Both the position numbers and the translations under genes were made by a program. This document shows, piece by piece, positions 18,814-27,810 of a stretch of 64,000 nucleotides of DNA. The stretch spans positions 1,302,001 through 1,366,000 of the forward strand of contig NZ_JABAIA010000002.1 of the NCBI RefSeq assembly GCF_012641275.1. The letters run 5' to 3'. The notes under the pieces are model-generated. The model ran no database searches, was not told the origin of the DNA, and saw only the letters and a list, made by a program, of their open reading frames with translations. How positions within the stretch are numbered: position 1 is the stretch's first letter; each line of letters starts with the position of its first letter. This DNA is from Chitinophaga varians. GTDB lineage: Bacteria; Bacteroidota; Bacteroidia; Chitinophagales; Chitinophagaceae.

Positions 18814-21264
18814 TCAGAATTTGAAAGCTATGCTGCCGCTGAAGTTCCGCGTCTTCTGCGGGTTCACGGTAGAATAACCGATCCAGTATTCTTTGTTGGT
18901 GATGTTATTTAATTTGACGCCAAAACGGAAACGGTCGTTCTCGTAGAAGATACTGCCGTTGAGGACCGTATATGCCGGCAGGTAAAAATATCCCAGCGCC
19001 CTGTCGTTCACCACTTTGTTATCGCTGGCGTAGTTGCCGCCTACACCGAAGCCCAGACCTTTTACAGCGCCCTGCTGAATGCGGTAGCTCACCCACAGGT
19101 TGGCCACAGTAGGGGAGCCGGCGGTTGCCGGACGCAGTCCCTCCAGGTTTTTCTCCGTCTTTTCGTATTTGGCGTCATTATAGGCATAACCTGCCACCAC
19201 GTCCAGTCCGCGTGCGGGATGTGCAATGATTTCCACTTCCACGCCTTTGCTGTACTGTGTCCCGTCCTGGATAGATACGTTGGGGACATTGCTCGGGCGG
19301 ATAATGTCTTTCACCTGGATATCATAATAGCTGATGGTACCGGTGATCATATCGTTGAGCAGTGATACCTTCACGCCGCCTTCCAGCTGGTTGGCCTGCT
19401 CCGGTTTGAAAGGTTTGCCGGAAGGGTTGGAAGTGGGCTTATTGGTGAACCCGTTCTGATAGTTGGCAAAGAGAGATACCTTGTCTTTTACCGGTTGATA
19501 TACGATACCAAACTTAGGAGACAGTGCCGTTTGCGTATAGCCGTTCTCGTATTTTCCACTGACGTCGTTGTAATTTCCTTTGTTGTCGAAGTAATCTATC
19601 CGCAGGCCGGCTTGTACCAGCAGGTTGTCGGTAATGTTCAGCACGTCGGAAACGTAGGCGCTGTAAGTGTTCACGATATAATGTGAAGGGAAAGTGAACG
19701 CCAGTCCTTTGGTGTCGTATACTTTGTCCAGGTTCCTGCGGTTGAAATCCCGGTAGGTGGGGATATCGCCTTTTGCATAGATGGTATCGTAGGTATTGCC
19801 GCCGAAGAACTGGTTGGAGTTATGATGGAAAAAGTCAATCCCGCCCACGAAACGGTTTCTCAGGCTGCCGATGTTAAAGTCGCCGTTGAAGTTGTGTTGT
19901 ATTTCTATCACGTTATCGTGGCTGTTGTTGGTAAACTGGTCGTTACGGGAGATGTAACCGTTGCCTGTGGCGTTGGGGTCGTTCTTCACTTCTGCGTCTG
20001 TGAGCAGGTAAAAATAGGGCGAAGGCCCGTCAGAATAGCTGCTGGTAGACGTAACATTTGTTTGCATGCTCCATTGTGAAGAGAGGCGGTAAGTCATCTG
20101 TCCGAATAAATTGGTGTTGCGGGATGTCTGGTACAGGTCATTCATCGCATAGGCGCGTTTGTAGTCGATGTTCAGCTCGTCGGCCCGGTTGGTGCCCAGT
20201 TTGGCGATGGGTTGTCCGGAAGAAAAAAAGAACGCACTGAGGCCGGTGTTCTGGCCGGCCATATATTCGGCGTCGAAGTTGAAGGAGAGGCGGTCATTCA
20301 CACGGTAACTAAGGCTGGGGGCTATGGCCACGTTTCTGCTGAAGCCGTAGTCCTGGAAGGAGCCTTCGTAGTTATAGGCGGCGTTTACGCGCATCAGCAC
20401 GTCCCGGTTTTTATCGAGGGGTGTGTTGATATCGGCGCTGAAGCGGTTGAAGCCGAAGCTGCCTGCCGCAAAGCCCACTTCGCCGCCAAAATGATCATAC
20501 GGCTTTTTAGTGACGCGGTTGATCAATCCGCCGTAGCTGGTCAGCGTGCTGCCAAACAGGGTGGCCGAAGGCCCTTTGATGACTTCAATCCTTTCCAGGT
20601 TGGAGGCGTCAATGCGGGAGGTAACGTTGCCGGCTATACCGTTGCGCAGCTGGCTCTGTACTACAAAACCACGCATGCTGTAATAGCCGCCGCCATCGCC
20701 GCCGCGGCCGGTGGCGTCCCACATCTTGGTAACGCCGGTGGCGTTTTGCATGGCATCATCTACGGAAAATACCTGTTGTTGTTGTAACAGGTCCTTCGTG
20801 ATTGTGGTATATACCTGCGGGTTCTCTATATTTTTAAGCGGTATTTTAGCGACATCATAGGTGTTGCTACGGGATAGTTTATGGTGACTGCCGGTAACGA
20901 CTACCTCCTGCAAAGCCTTGCTGGAGGCTTCCAGCGTAAGGGAAACAGTAGCGGTCTTGCCTTGTTCTACCGTCACCTCCCTGGTAATGGTGCTGTAACC
21001 GGCCACGGATACCAGCAGGTGATAGTTGCCGGGTGTTACGTGGCGGAATGCAAAAGAACCGTCTGTCTGGGTAGTGGTGGTGATATTGGCTTCTGCCAGC
21101 ACGATCATTACTTCCGCTGCGGGGCGTGCGTCGGAAGTGAGTACTTTACCGCGTATTCCGCCTGTCTTTTCTGTTTCCGGATCATGGGCAGATGCATGCA
21201 ATACAAATAATAGCAGCAATACTTGTGTGACTATCGTAGATATAATGCCATAGCGGCGTTCCAT
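18814..21264 (-). CDS. TonB-dependent siderophore-type outer-membrane receptor
   Basis: 816 residues. Signal peptide (IISTIVTQVLLLLFVLHASA). Carboxypeptidase-regulatory-like domain at about 40-115 (GGIRGKVLTSDARPAAEVMI). Plug with QEVVVTGSHHKLSRSNT, FSVDDAMQNATGVTKM, YYSMRGFVV and ERIEVIKGPSATLFGS, typical of FhuA/FhuE-like ferric-siderophore receptors. Barrel ending in FSGSIAFKF. It would import an iron chelate with TonB-ExbBD energy; the ligand cannot be read from sequence. The ATG at 21264 (MERRYG) was chosen over a GTG six codons upstream. No Fur-like box or partner gene was recognised next to it. Confidence 0.92.
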   Translation of the reverse strand: MERRYGIISTIVTQVLLLLFVLHASAHDPETEKTGGIRGKVLTSDARPAAEVMIVLAEANITTTTQTDGSFAFRHVTPGNYHLLVSVAGYSTITREVTVEQGKTATVSLTLEASSKALQEVVVTGSHHKLSRSNTYDVAKIPLKNIENPQVYTTITKDLLQQQQVFSVDDAMQNATGVTKMWDATGRGGDGGGYYSMRGFVVQSQLRNGIAGNVTSRIDASNLERIEVIKGPSATLFGSTLTSYGGLINRVTKKPYDHFGGEVGFAAGSFGFNRFSADINTPLDKNRDVLMRVNAAYNYEGSFQDYGFSRNVAIAPSLSYRVNDRLSFNFDAEYMAGQNTGLSAFFFSSGQPIAKLGTNRADELNIDYKRAYAMNDLYQTSRNTNLFGQMTYRLSSQWSMQTNVTSTSSYSDGPSPYFYLLTDAEVKNDPNATGNGYISRNDQFTNNSHDNVIEIQHNFNGDFNIGSLRNRFVGGIDFFHHNSNQFFGGNTYDTIYAKGDIPTYRDFNRRNLDKVYDTKGLAFTFPSHYIVNTYSAYVSDVLNITDNLLVQAGLRIDYFDNKGNYNDVSGKYENGYTQTALSPKFGIVYQPVKDKVSLFANYQNGFTNKPTSNPSGKPFKPEQANQLEGGVKVSLLNDMITGTISYYDIQVKDIIRPSNVPNVSIQDGTQYSKGVEVEIIAHPARGLDVVAGYAYNDAKYEKTEKNLEGLRPATAGSPTVANLWVSYRIQQGAVKGLGFGVGGNYASDNKVVNDRALGYFYLPAYTVLNGSIFYENDRFRFGVKLNNITNKEYWIGYSTVNPQKTRNFSGSIAFKF

Positions 21265-21403
21265 ACTTTTGTAATTTTTCACAAAAATGGGAACTGCCGG
21301 CCGCCGGTTGATGTCGGATCAGGAAAAATAATTTACGCGATCAGGAAATTAATCCTGTTTCTCCCGGGTAAAGAATCCGGGAGAAACACTGTTGCATAGC
21401 TGC

Positions 21404-21790
21404 CTACATAAGGAACACATTGAATTTATGACCATCTGGGTCGGCAAACACGAAACCGTAGTAACCCTGTCCAAATGCTTCCGGCGGGGAGACGATGGTG
21501 CCGCCGGCCTGCCGTATTTCTTTTTCCCAGCTGTCTACCTCGTCTCTGCTACCAGCGGAAATGGTGAATATAATTTCATTCCCTGCTTTGGTGTCAATGA
21601 TAGGTCCCTTCATGGCAGGTTCCAGTACATCCTTCAAAAAGAAATGGATCACAAAATTGTCATCGCCGAAGAAGAAGCTGGTCAGTTGATCTGATGCGCC
21701 ATTGTGTTTAAAGCCAAGTTCTTTATAGAAGGCTGTGGTCCGGTCTAAATCCTGAACGCCGAAATTGGCCCAGATTTTTTTTGGTTTCAT
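21404..21790 (-). CDS. VOC (glyoxalase/bleomycin-resistance fold) protein
   Basis: 128 residues from the start at 21790 (MKPKKIWANFGVQDLDRTT). The single VOC domain shows RTTAFYKELGFKHNG, FGDDNFVIHFFLKD, an AGSRDEVDSWEKEIRQAGGTIVSPPEAFG loop (read in parts), and the C-terminal GFVFADPDGHKFNVFLM with the usual GxxDPDGH motif. Such proteins are metal-dependent lyases, dioxygenases or drug-binding proteins; this one cannot be assigned further. Confidence 0.88.
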   Translation of the reverse strand: MKPKKIWANFGVQDLDRTTAFYKELGFKHNGASDQLTSFFFGDDNFVIHFFLKDVLEPAMKGPIIDTKAGNEIIFTISAGSRDEVDSWEKEIRQAGGTIVSPPEAFGQGYYGFVFADPDGHKFNVFLM

Positions 21791-21936
21791 AACTAATGGA
21801 TTTAAGGTAAATGTTTTTTGTTGAACGAGCTTCAAAGATAGCCCATCAGTTTATCCGTAAGGGTGGTGTTTTGCGACCTTTTTCGGGTTGTTTCCGACTG
21901 GTTGCATGAATGCTGAGTCCGGTGTAGCGCAAAACA

Positions 21937-21962
21937 AAAGGACCACTCTAAAGCGGTCCTTT
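21937..21962 (-). terminator. metE terminator
   Basis: AAAGGACC / GGTCCTTT arms with a 10-base loop, 31 bases beyond the metE stop codon. T-rich sequence follows on the minus strand. Confidence 0.7.
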
Positions 21963-21993
21963 GTTGTTAACTGGTAGTAAATGAAAACATAAG

Positions 21994-24318
21994 TTACACT
22001 GCTGCTGTTACTGTTTTGCGCAGCTCGTGCGCCGTGGCCACCATGGCAATCAGCGCTTTCCGTGTTTCGTCCCAGTGACGTGTCTTCAGGCCGCAGTCGG
22101 GGTTTACCCACAGCTGGTCTGCCGGGATAACAGCCCTGGCTTTTTCCATGAGCGCGGTCATTTCATCTACCGCAGGCACCCGCGGAGAGTGGATGTCATA
22201 TACGCCGGGCCCGATCTCGTTTGGATAGCGGAAGGCGGCGAATGCGTCCAGCAGCTCCATCTGCGAACGGGAACACTCGATGGTGATCACGTCGGCATCC
22301 ATATCGGCAATATGTTGAATGATATCATTGAACTCTGAATAACACATATGCGTGTGCACCTGTGTTTCATCTTTTACACCGCTGGCGGCTATACGAAACG
22401 CGCGCACGGCCCACTGGAGATACTCCTGCCAGTTTTCTTTTCTTAACGGCAGTCCTTCGCGGATGGCCGGTTCATCGATCTGTATCACCCTGATGCCGGC
22501 TTTTTCCAGGTCTGTCACCTCATCCCTGATCGCTAAGGCAATCTGCGTGCAGGTTTCACTGCGGGGCTGGTCATTACGGACAAAACTCCATTGAAGAATG
22601 GTCACCGGGCCGGTCAGCATGCCTTTCACCAGTTTGTGGGTCAGCGACTGGGCGTAGCTGGACCAGTACACGGTCATGGGTGTTTCGCGGTGTACGTCAC
22701 CATAGATGATCGGTGGTTTCACACAGCGGGAGCCATAACTCTGCACCCAGCCGTTCTCTGTGAAAACGAAGCCTGACAGCTGTTCTCCGAAGTATTCCAC
22801 CATATCGTTACGCTCAAATTCACCATGTACCAGCACATCGATGCCAATTTCTTCCTGCCAGCGGATAGCTTTCTCTGTCTCTGTTTTCAGCAGGGCATCG
22901 TACTGCTCCGGGGTGATTTCCTGTTTTTTGAGTGCGGCGCGCCAGGTGCGTATTTCTTTGGTCTGTGGGAAAGAGCCGATGGTGGTAGTGGGAAACAGCG
23001 GCAGTTTTAACGCGGCCCGCTGCTGTATCCTGCGTTCTGCAAAGATGTGCTGCCGGCGGGCATCGGCATCTGTTATTTTAGCGGTGCGTTGTTTTACGTT
23101 GTGGTCGTGGACCAGGGGAGATGTTTTCCTGCTTTCTATAGCCCTGATATTTGCTTCCAGCCCGGCTGTTGCGGCTGCTGCCGGTGATGCGGAGGCCAAC
23201 TGCCGTAATGTTACCACTTCCTCGATTTTCTGTTTGGCGAAGGCCAGCCACTGTTTGATTTCTGGCGTCAGGGTATTTTCCTGGCTCTCCAGGCTGAGGT
23301 CACAAGGGGAGTGCAGCAGGGAACAGGAAGGGGCGATCCATATCCTGCCGGCCCCGAGCTTACTGCTGGCTTGCGATATCTGTGACAGGGAATGACGGTA
23401 GTCATTGATCCAGATATTCCTTCCGTCTACCAGTCCCAGTGACAGTTGCATCGTATCGGACAGTAACGGGGACGCAAGGATATCCCCCAGTTGGCTCGGA
23501 CATCTCACCAGATCAAGGTGCAGGATGTCAACAGGCAGTTGAAGGACTGTAGGAAGATTATCACCATAACATTCAAAATAGCTTGCCAATATGATATGCA
23601 GGTCGGGGAAAGCCGCTTTTATGTTGTGATAGGCACTGCTGAACACCTGTCTTTCTTTTTCTGCCAGATTGAGGGAAAGGCAAGGCTCGTCCAGCTGGAT
23701 GGTCCGTGCGCCGGCATCATACAGTTTACCGATGATCTGCAGATACACTGGCAGCAAGCGGTCTATCAGTTCAATACGGGAGAAGTGTTGTTCTTTTTCC
23801 TTGCCCAGTAACAGGTATGAAACAGGACCAAGCAATACCGGTTTGGCATTGATCTGCTGCTGCCTGGCCTCTTTAAACTCATCGATGGCTTTTTCAGAGA
23901 AGAGTGCAAATTGCTGTGCTGCCGTGAATTCCGGGACGATGTAGTGGTAGTTGGTATCAAACCATTTGGTCATCTCCATGGCAGTGATGTCGTAACCGTC
24001 CTGCTGATAACCCCTTGCCATGGCAAACATCAGGTCGGTGGCGGACAATTGCCGCTCGGTGATCAGGGGGATGTAACGCGTTGGAATAGCGCCCAGCATC
24101 AGGCTCATGTCCAGCACCTGGTCATAAAAGGAAAAGTCGTTGCATGGGACGAGGTCAATACCGGCATCCTGTTGAAGCTGCCAGTTCTTTTGGCGAATGC
24201 CTTGCCCTGTGGCTAATAATTCAGACAGTGTCTGTTTGCCTGCCCAGTAAGCTTCGCAGGATTTTTTGAGTTCACGCCGGCTGCCTATCCTCGGGTAGCC
24301 AAGATTGTGTGTGCGCAT
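21994..24318 (-). CDS. metE: Cobalamin-independent methionine synthase MetE
   Basis: 774 residues, full length. It transfers the methyl group of 5-methyltetrahydropteroyl-glutamate to homocysteine. The N-terminal half starts [20 protein letters not shown]. The C-terminal catalytic half begins [19 protein letters not shown] and carries the zinc ligands: His and Cys in HTHMCYSEF, Glu in VITIECSRS, Cys in [10 protein letters not shown]. The gene sits behind a cobalamin riboswitch, so it is expected to be shut off when B12 is available and MetH can work. Confidence 0.97.
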   Translation of the reverse strand: MRTHNLGYPRIGSRRELKKSCEAYWAGKQTLSELLATGQGIRQKNWQLQQDAGIDLVPCNDFSFYDQVLDMSLMLGAIPTRYIPLITERQLSATDLMFAMARGYQQDGYDITAMEMTKWFDTNYHYIVPEFTAAQQFALFSEKAIDEFKEARQQQINAKPVLLGPVSYLLLGKEKEQHFSRIELIDRLLPVYLQIIGKLYDAGARTIQLDEPCLSLNLAEKERQVFSSAYHNIKAAFPDLHIILASYFECYGDNLPTVLQLPVDILHLDLVRCPSQLGDILASPLLSDTMQLSLGLVDGRNIWINDYRHSLSQISQASSKLGAGRIWIAPSCSLLHSPCDLSLESQENTLTPEIKQWLAFAKQKIEEVVTLRQLASASPAAAATAGLEANIRAIESRKTSPLVHDHNVKQRTAKITDADARRQHIFAERRIQQRAALKLPLFPTTTIGSFPQTKEIRTWRAALKKQEITPEQYDALLKTETEKAIRWQEEIGIDVLVHGEFERNDMVEYFGEQLSGFVFTENGWVQSYGSRCVKPPIIYGDVHRETPMTVYWSSYAQSLTHKLVKGMLTGPVTILQWSFVRNDQPRSETCTQIALAIRDEVTDLEKAGIRVIQIDEPAIREGLPLRKENWQEYLQWAVRAFRIAASGVKDETQVHTHMCYSEFNDIIQHIADMDADVITIECSRSQMELLDAFAAFRYPNEIGPGVYDIHSPRVPAVDEMTALMEKARAVIPADQLWVNPDCGLKTRHWDETRKALIAMVATAHELRKTVTAAV

Positions 24319-24494
24319 CTGAAACTTTTAAAATGATGAAATCAATTAAAAGTTCTTTGCTGAATTTCACGATGTTTCGCGGAAGGGGAATGACGGAGAA
24401 GCATAAACGATCTCCCTGCAGGGCACAGGATGCCCATAGGTACACAGAGAAAATCATCCGACATTACTTCAATCCGCGAAAGCATTGTCAAATC

Positions 24495-24665
24495 CGGTTA
24501 GGCAGGTCTCCTGGCTTGTAACATTTTGCCGTCCTTCCCACCTTGCGGCAGTGGACATCATTGTGGCAAAACCTTTAAGTTACTTACAGTTGCGGGACAG
24601 CTTGTGATTTACACACAATTCCCTATTAATTTACGTGAAGTAAAACCTCTCCGGCTGATAAGAAA
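24495..24665 (-). promoter_or_regulatory. Cobalamin (B12) riboswitch
   Basis: Read on the minus strand, the conserved aptamer blocks occur in order: AATAGGGAA, then AATCACAAGCTGTCCCGCAA followed by CTGTAA, then CCACTGCCGCAAGGTGGGAAGG, and finally AAGCCAGGAGACCTGCC. This is the standard layout of the B12 aptamer, including the B12-box-like CCACTG. It lies about 180 bases before metE and would lower MetE production when adenosyl- or methylcobalamin binds. Exact edges are approximate. Confidence 0.95.
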
Positions 24666-24689
24666 TAAAGTAAGAACTGATTGTGCCTG

Positions 24690-24722
24690 CGAAAGTATAC
24701 AATTCGCCAGATAAAAGCCAAA
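24690..24722 (-). promoter_or_regulatory. metE: Candidate metE promoter
   Basis: On the minus strand TTTG (24719-24722), a 21-base spacer, and TACTTTCG (24690-24697), one mismatch from the Bacteroidota -7 box TAnnTTTG. Transcription would start near 24683, just ahead of the riboswitch aptamer. Confidence 0.55.
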
Positions 24723-24885
24723 CGGTTTTTGTAAGGTGCTTTTTGTTGCTGGTTTTCAATGTATTAAATGGTTTTTAAAGCTGCCTCTGTCAGAAAAAAG
24801 CTGTATCTGCCGGTAACATTTTGAAACGTTGTGGTGTTATAGAATGTGATATGATTACCCATTTCTAACCCTCAAATACATTATC

Positions 24886-25311
24886 ATGCCTTATTCCCCT
24901 TTATTAATTAAGCCATTTAAAGATGAGCTGACCGACCTGGGCGTAAAGGAAATGCTTACGCCGGCGGATGTAGACAAAGCGATGGCCCAGGATGGAACAA
25001 CAATGGTGATCATCAACAGCATCTGCGGTTGTGCTGCCGGTGTAGCCCGCCCTGCTATCAGGAAAATCATGGAAGACAACAGTATTAAAAAGCCGGACCG
25101 TATAGTGACGGTCTTTGCCGGTCAGGACATGGAAGCGACTGCGCGTTTCCGTAGTTACATACCGGACATTCCTCCTTCATCACCATCTATCGCGCTGTTC
25201 AAGGACAAGGAGTTGATTTATTTCCTGCCGAAATTCAGAATTGAGAGCAGAGAGGTGAACGATGTTGCCAATGATGTGAAGAGTGTTCTGGAGGAATATC
25301 TTGCCGTATAA
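24886..25311 (+). CDS. BrxA/BrxB-family bacilliredoxin
   Basis: 141 residues, the usual length. The family signature SICGCAAGVARPA holds the CGC active site, and the C-terminal part shows FAGQDMEATARFRSYIPDIPPSSPS and LFKDKELIYFLPKF, as in YphP/YqiW. In Firmicutes these proteins remove bacillithiol from proteins. In Bacteroidota the physiological thiol is less certain, so only the fold and active site are firm. Followed by a terminator. Confidence 0.9.
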   Translation: MPYSPLLIKPFKDELTDLGVKEMLTPADVDKAMAQDGTTMVIINSICGCAAGVARPAIRKIMEDNSIKKPDRIVTVFAGQDMEATARFRSYIPDIPPSSPSIALFKDKELIYFLPKFRIESREVNDVANDVKSVLEEYLAV

Positions 25312-25626
25312 ATGGCAGTATAAATTACAGCGTAAATAAAGGCCGGGTGTCCCCCGGCTTTTTTATGCAGATAAAGGGCGATAAAACTGTTTTGATCAGC
25401 AGCAGCAGCTATTGCATGCATTGGCGGGTACGGTCGTCTTCAATGGAGAGGAGCCTGGGGTAAGAAGTGATACCGGCGACGGCATAATGTTAGTGCATTC
25501 CGGTACATAATCCGGAAAAGCCTAAGTGGTTGCTTTTTTGGCAGTTAGCATTTTTTTACTATTTTTCGCCCCCGTAAGGGTTTGTTATATCCAATTCCCC
25601 CAATATTTAATTATTAATAACGATCA
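25312..25626 (+). other. 315-base non-coding stretch between bacilliredoxin and WG-repeat genes
   Basis: It begins with the bacilliredoxin terminator (25342-25364). Further on no gene is seen. Near 25535-25570 a T-rich stretch with TTGG and TATTTTTC, spaced 18 bases, is a weak promoter candidate for the WG-repeat gene. Confidence 0.5.
25342..25364 (+). terminator. Terminator after the bacilliredoxin gene
   Basis: Stem GCCGGG / CCCGGC with a five-base loop, followed by seven T residues. Confidence 0.85.
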
Positions 25627-27483
25627 ATGAGGAGAACCACCAACCGATTTAGTACATGCGTAGCAGTTATGCTGGCGGTGCAGGCCTGTAAAAGTCACCA
25701 GCCGTCACAGTTTGTAGCAGACTTTGTAAAACAATTAGACGGCAAAAGCCTGGCAGAAGCGAAAGCACAGCTGGAAGAGGAAAATGAGAAAGTAGGCGCT
25801 TTCATCAAATTCATGGGCAATTTCAAGAACGAAGATAAACCGCAGCACTTTAAGCCGGAAGACGAAAAGGAAGGCTCGCCTTTTTCTATCACCGATCCGG
25901 CCCGGATGGAAGCGGCCTATCAGCTCGCCCTCAGCGACGCAGGCTTCAACCAGAAGTATAGCAACGGCTACAGCCAGCTGGAACCGGACGGCCCTTCTAT
26001 GAGGAGAAGCGCAACTGAGACACCTGTTTTTATTACGAAGGAAATATACTTCCACGACGGAAGCAAACAATCTGAGAAGCTCGACCTGAGTGAGTCTCAC
26101 CGGGTAAATTCCCTGAAAACGATCGATAGCGTTCTGGCAGAGGCCACCTACAGCTATCCGGTGAAAACCGCTGTTATTCAGCTGGATGATAAACATGACA
26201 AGGGCGACTTTAAAGGTACGCCTGTGAAACTGGAGCGCATTCAGGACAACTTTGTCCGTGTTTCTCTGGAAAAGGAAGCCTATAAAGGTTACCTCGAAAT
26301 AGAAGCATTTAATAAAGATGGTAAACAGCTGGACCGCACCAGCTATCTCAGAGCGCCGGAAGGCGGTGAGAACATCGCAGGCATGCTGAAAGACTACAGG
26401 AAGGTCGTGGAAGGGCTGTTGAAGAACCTGGAGAAAGGCGCCTATAAAGACATAGCCGCCCTGCAGAAAGACATCCTGGACAAGATGCCGTCTGAAACAC
26501 CTTTTGACGATGTGGACAAAGGCTACGTGGACGCCTACTTCAAAGGGAACGTTGCCAGGATCAAAGTACATATCCAGGACGGCACCAAAGAAGGAAAGAA
26601 AACCCTGGTCTTGCGCAACCTGGAGCCTAACCATACCGGCTTGATGATGGTAGCAGAGGCCGGCAGCGATAAATTTGGATTTATATCCGCCGCCACAGGC
26701 AAAATAGCTATTCCGTACAACTATGAAGAGCTGCGCCAGATCACGCCCTGGTTCTTTGCCAACGGCAAAGCGCCCGCGTATCAGTATTACCGGCTGGACA
26801 CAGCCGCCAAACAGCTGGTGCCCATTAAAGAACATGTGGAAACCCTGTCGGCTGACCTCGTGAAAGCCTCTCCCAACAGGATCAACGACAGGATATTTGG
26901 TGTGATGAACGCCGCCGGGCAAATGGTGCTGCCGATGGAGTTTGTGGACATCACCATTGATCCTGCCACTAAGCTGATATTCGCCAATAAATCAGAAGAA
27001 GACGGCCCGCTGGCTGGCGTTACCACTATCTACGATCAAACCGGCAAAGCTGTGGCCGGCCCGTATGTGACCTCCGGTGTGTTCACCAACGGGTTGTTGC
27101 TGGTAACTGACAAAGGGGGCAACAGCTACTTTATCAATCCACAGGGCGTTAAAGTGATTAATCTGAAAGGTTATTACAACATGCGGCCATTTAGTGAGGG
27201 TCTCGCTATGGTGACCAATGCGGATGGTAAATACGGCTTCCTGGACCCACAGGGCAAGGTGGCCATTCCGTTTGAATACAAAATGGCCACAGACTTCAAC
27301 CTGGGCCTTTCGCAGGTCATCCGTACGAACAATGATGTGGAAGAAGTGGCGCTGATCAATACTTCCGGTGCTGTGGTAGTGCCGTTCGCACCTTCCTCTG
27401 ACAATGATACCGACGGAGAAGGAACATCGAGGATATACACCATGCAGGGAAAAAAATTCGATGCGTGGGGCAAGCAGATGTAA
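25627..27483 (+). CDS. WG-repeat lipoprotein
   Basis: 618 residues. The signal sequence ends in a lipobox (MLAVQACKSHQ), so it is probably anchored in the outer membrane. Residues ~30-330 are charged and helical, with no family recognised. The C-terminal ~290 residues carry WG-type beta repeats, for example DKFGFISAATGKIAIPYNYEE, RIFGVMNAAGQMVLPMEF and GKYGFLDPQGKVAIPFEYK. WG repeats are thought to form propeller- or scaffold-like surfaces of unknown function. Single-gene unit closed by a strong terminator. Confidence 0.85.
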   Translation: MRRTTNRFSTCVAVMLAVQACKSHQPSQFVADFVKQLDGKSLAEAKAQLEEENEKVGAFIKFMGNFKNEDKPQHFKPEDEKEGSPFSITDPARMEAAYQLALSDAGFNQKYSNGYSQLEPDGPSMRRSATETPVFITKEIYFHDGSKQSEKLDLSESHRVNSLKTIDSVLAEATYSYPVKTAVIQLDDKHDKGDFKGTPVKLERIQDNFVRVSLEKEAYKGYLEIEAFNKDGKQLDRTSYLRAPEGGENIAGMLKDYRKVVEGLLKNLEKGAYKDIAALQKDILDKMPSETPFDDVDKGYVDAYFKGNVARIKVHIQDGTKEGKKTLVLRNLEPNHTGLMMVAEAGSDKFGFISAATGKIAIPYNYEELRQITPWFFANGKAPAYQYYRLDTAAKQLVPIKEHVETLSADLVKASPNRINDRIFGVMNAAGQMVLPMEFVDITIDPATKLIFANKSEEDGPLAGVTTIYDQTGKAVAGPYVTSGVFTNGLLLVTDKGGNSYFINPQGVKVINLKGYYNMRPFSEGLAMVTNADGKYGFLDPQGKVAIPFEYKMATDFNLGLSQVIRTNNDVEEVALINTSGAVVVPFAPSSDNDTDGEGTSRIYTMQGKKFDAWGKQM

Positions 27484-27810
27484 TAATATATTTTACCATA
27501 ACAGGAAAACGGGTTACAGTTGCTGTAACCCGTTTTTTTATGAACAGGTACATGCAGCATTTGTCACGCCTTTCAGAGCCGGGATGGTCTGGCGCAACGT
27601 TCGGTAAAATAATTTTTAACTGACATATATCCGGCGCCGTTACCACCTGTATGAATATACGGCCAAAACCAGCCAAGGACGGCTGGAAATCCCCCTGGTA
27701 TAGTAATTGGGCGAAAATGATATATATTTACCCGGATATTTTCGACGCTATAAGGGTGATAACAAAATATCCTTGTCTGTGGATTGTTTGTAGTAACTAA
27801 TTAAACCGAT
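27484..27810 (+). other. 327-base non-coding stretch before the AAA+ operon
   Basis: It starts with the WG-repeat gene's terminator (27506-27539). The rest has no gene. TATATTTA at 27722-27731 and TATTTTCG near 27738-27745 are each one mismatch from a -7 promoter box, but neither has a clear -33 element, so the promoter of the AAA+ operon is not settled. Confidence 0.5.
27506..27539 (+). terminator. Strong terminator after the WG-repeat gene
   Basis: Stem ACGGGTTACAG / CTGTAACCCGT, extended by A-T pairs, three-base loop, then a run of T residues. Confidence 0.92.

Larger units (their letters stand above)
24319..24885. other. 567-base non-coding region: metE leader with riboswitch, then spacer
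   Basis: The part up to ~24690 is the metE mRNA leader on the minus strand, with the cobalamin aptamer at about 24495-24665. Between aptamer and metE an 8-bp inverted repeat, TTTCGCGG (24375-24382) and CCGCGAAA (24474-24481), may belong to the expression platform. The remainder up to the bacilliredoxin gene shows no gene or clear signal. Confidence 0.7.

Noticed and set aside
25735..26922. 395-residue minus-strand open frame
   Set aside because: Antisense shadow of the WG-repeat lipoprotein gene, rich in His, Val and Phe as expected of a shadow.
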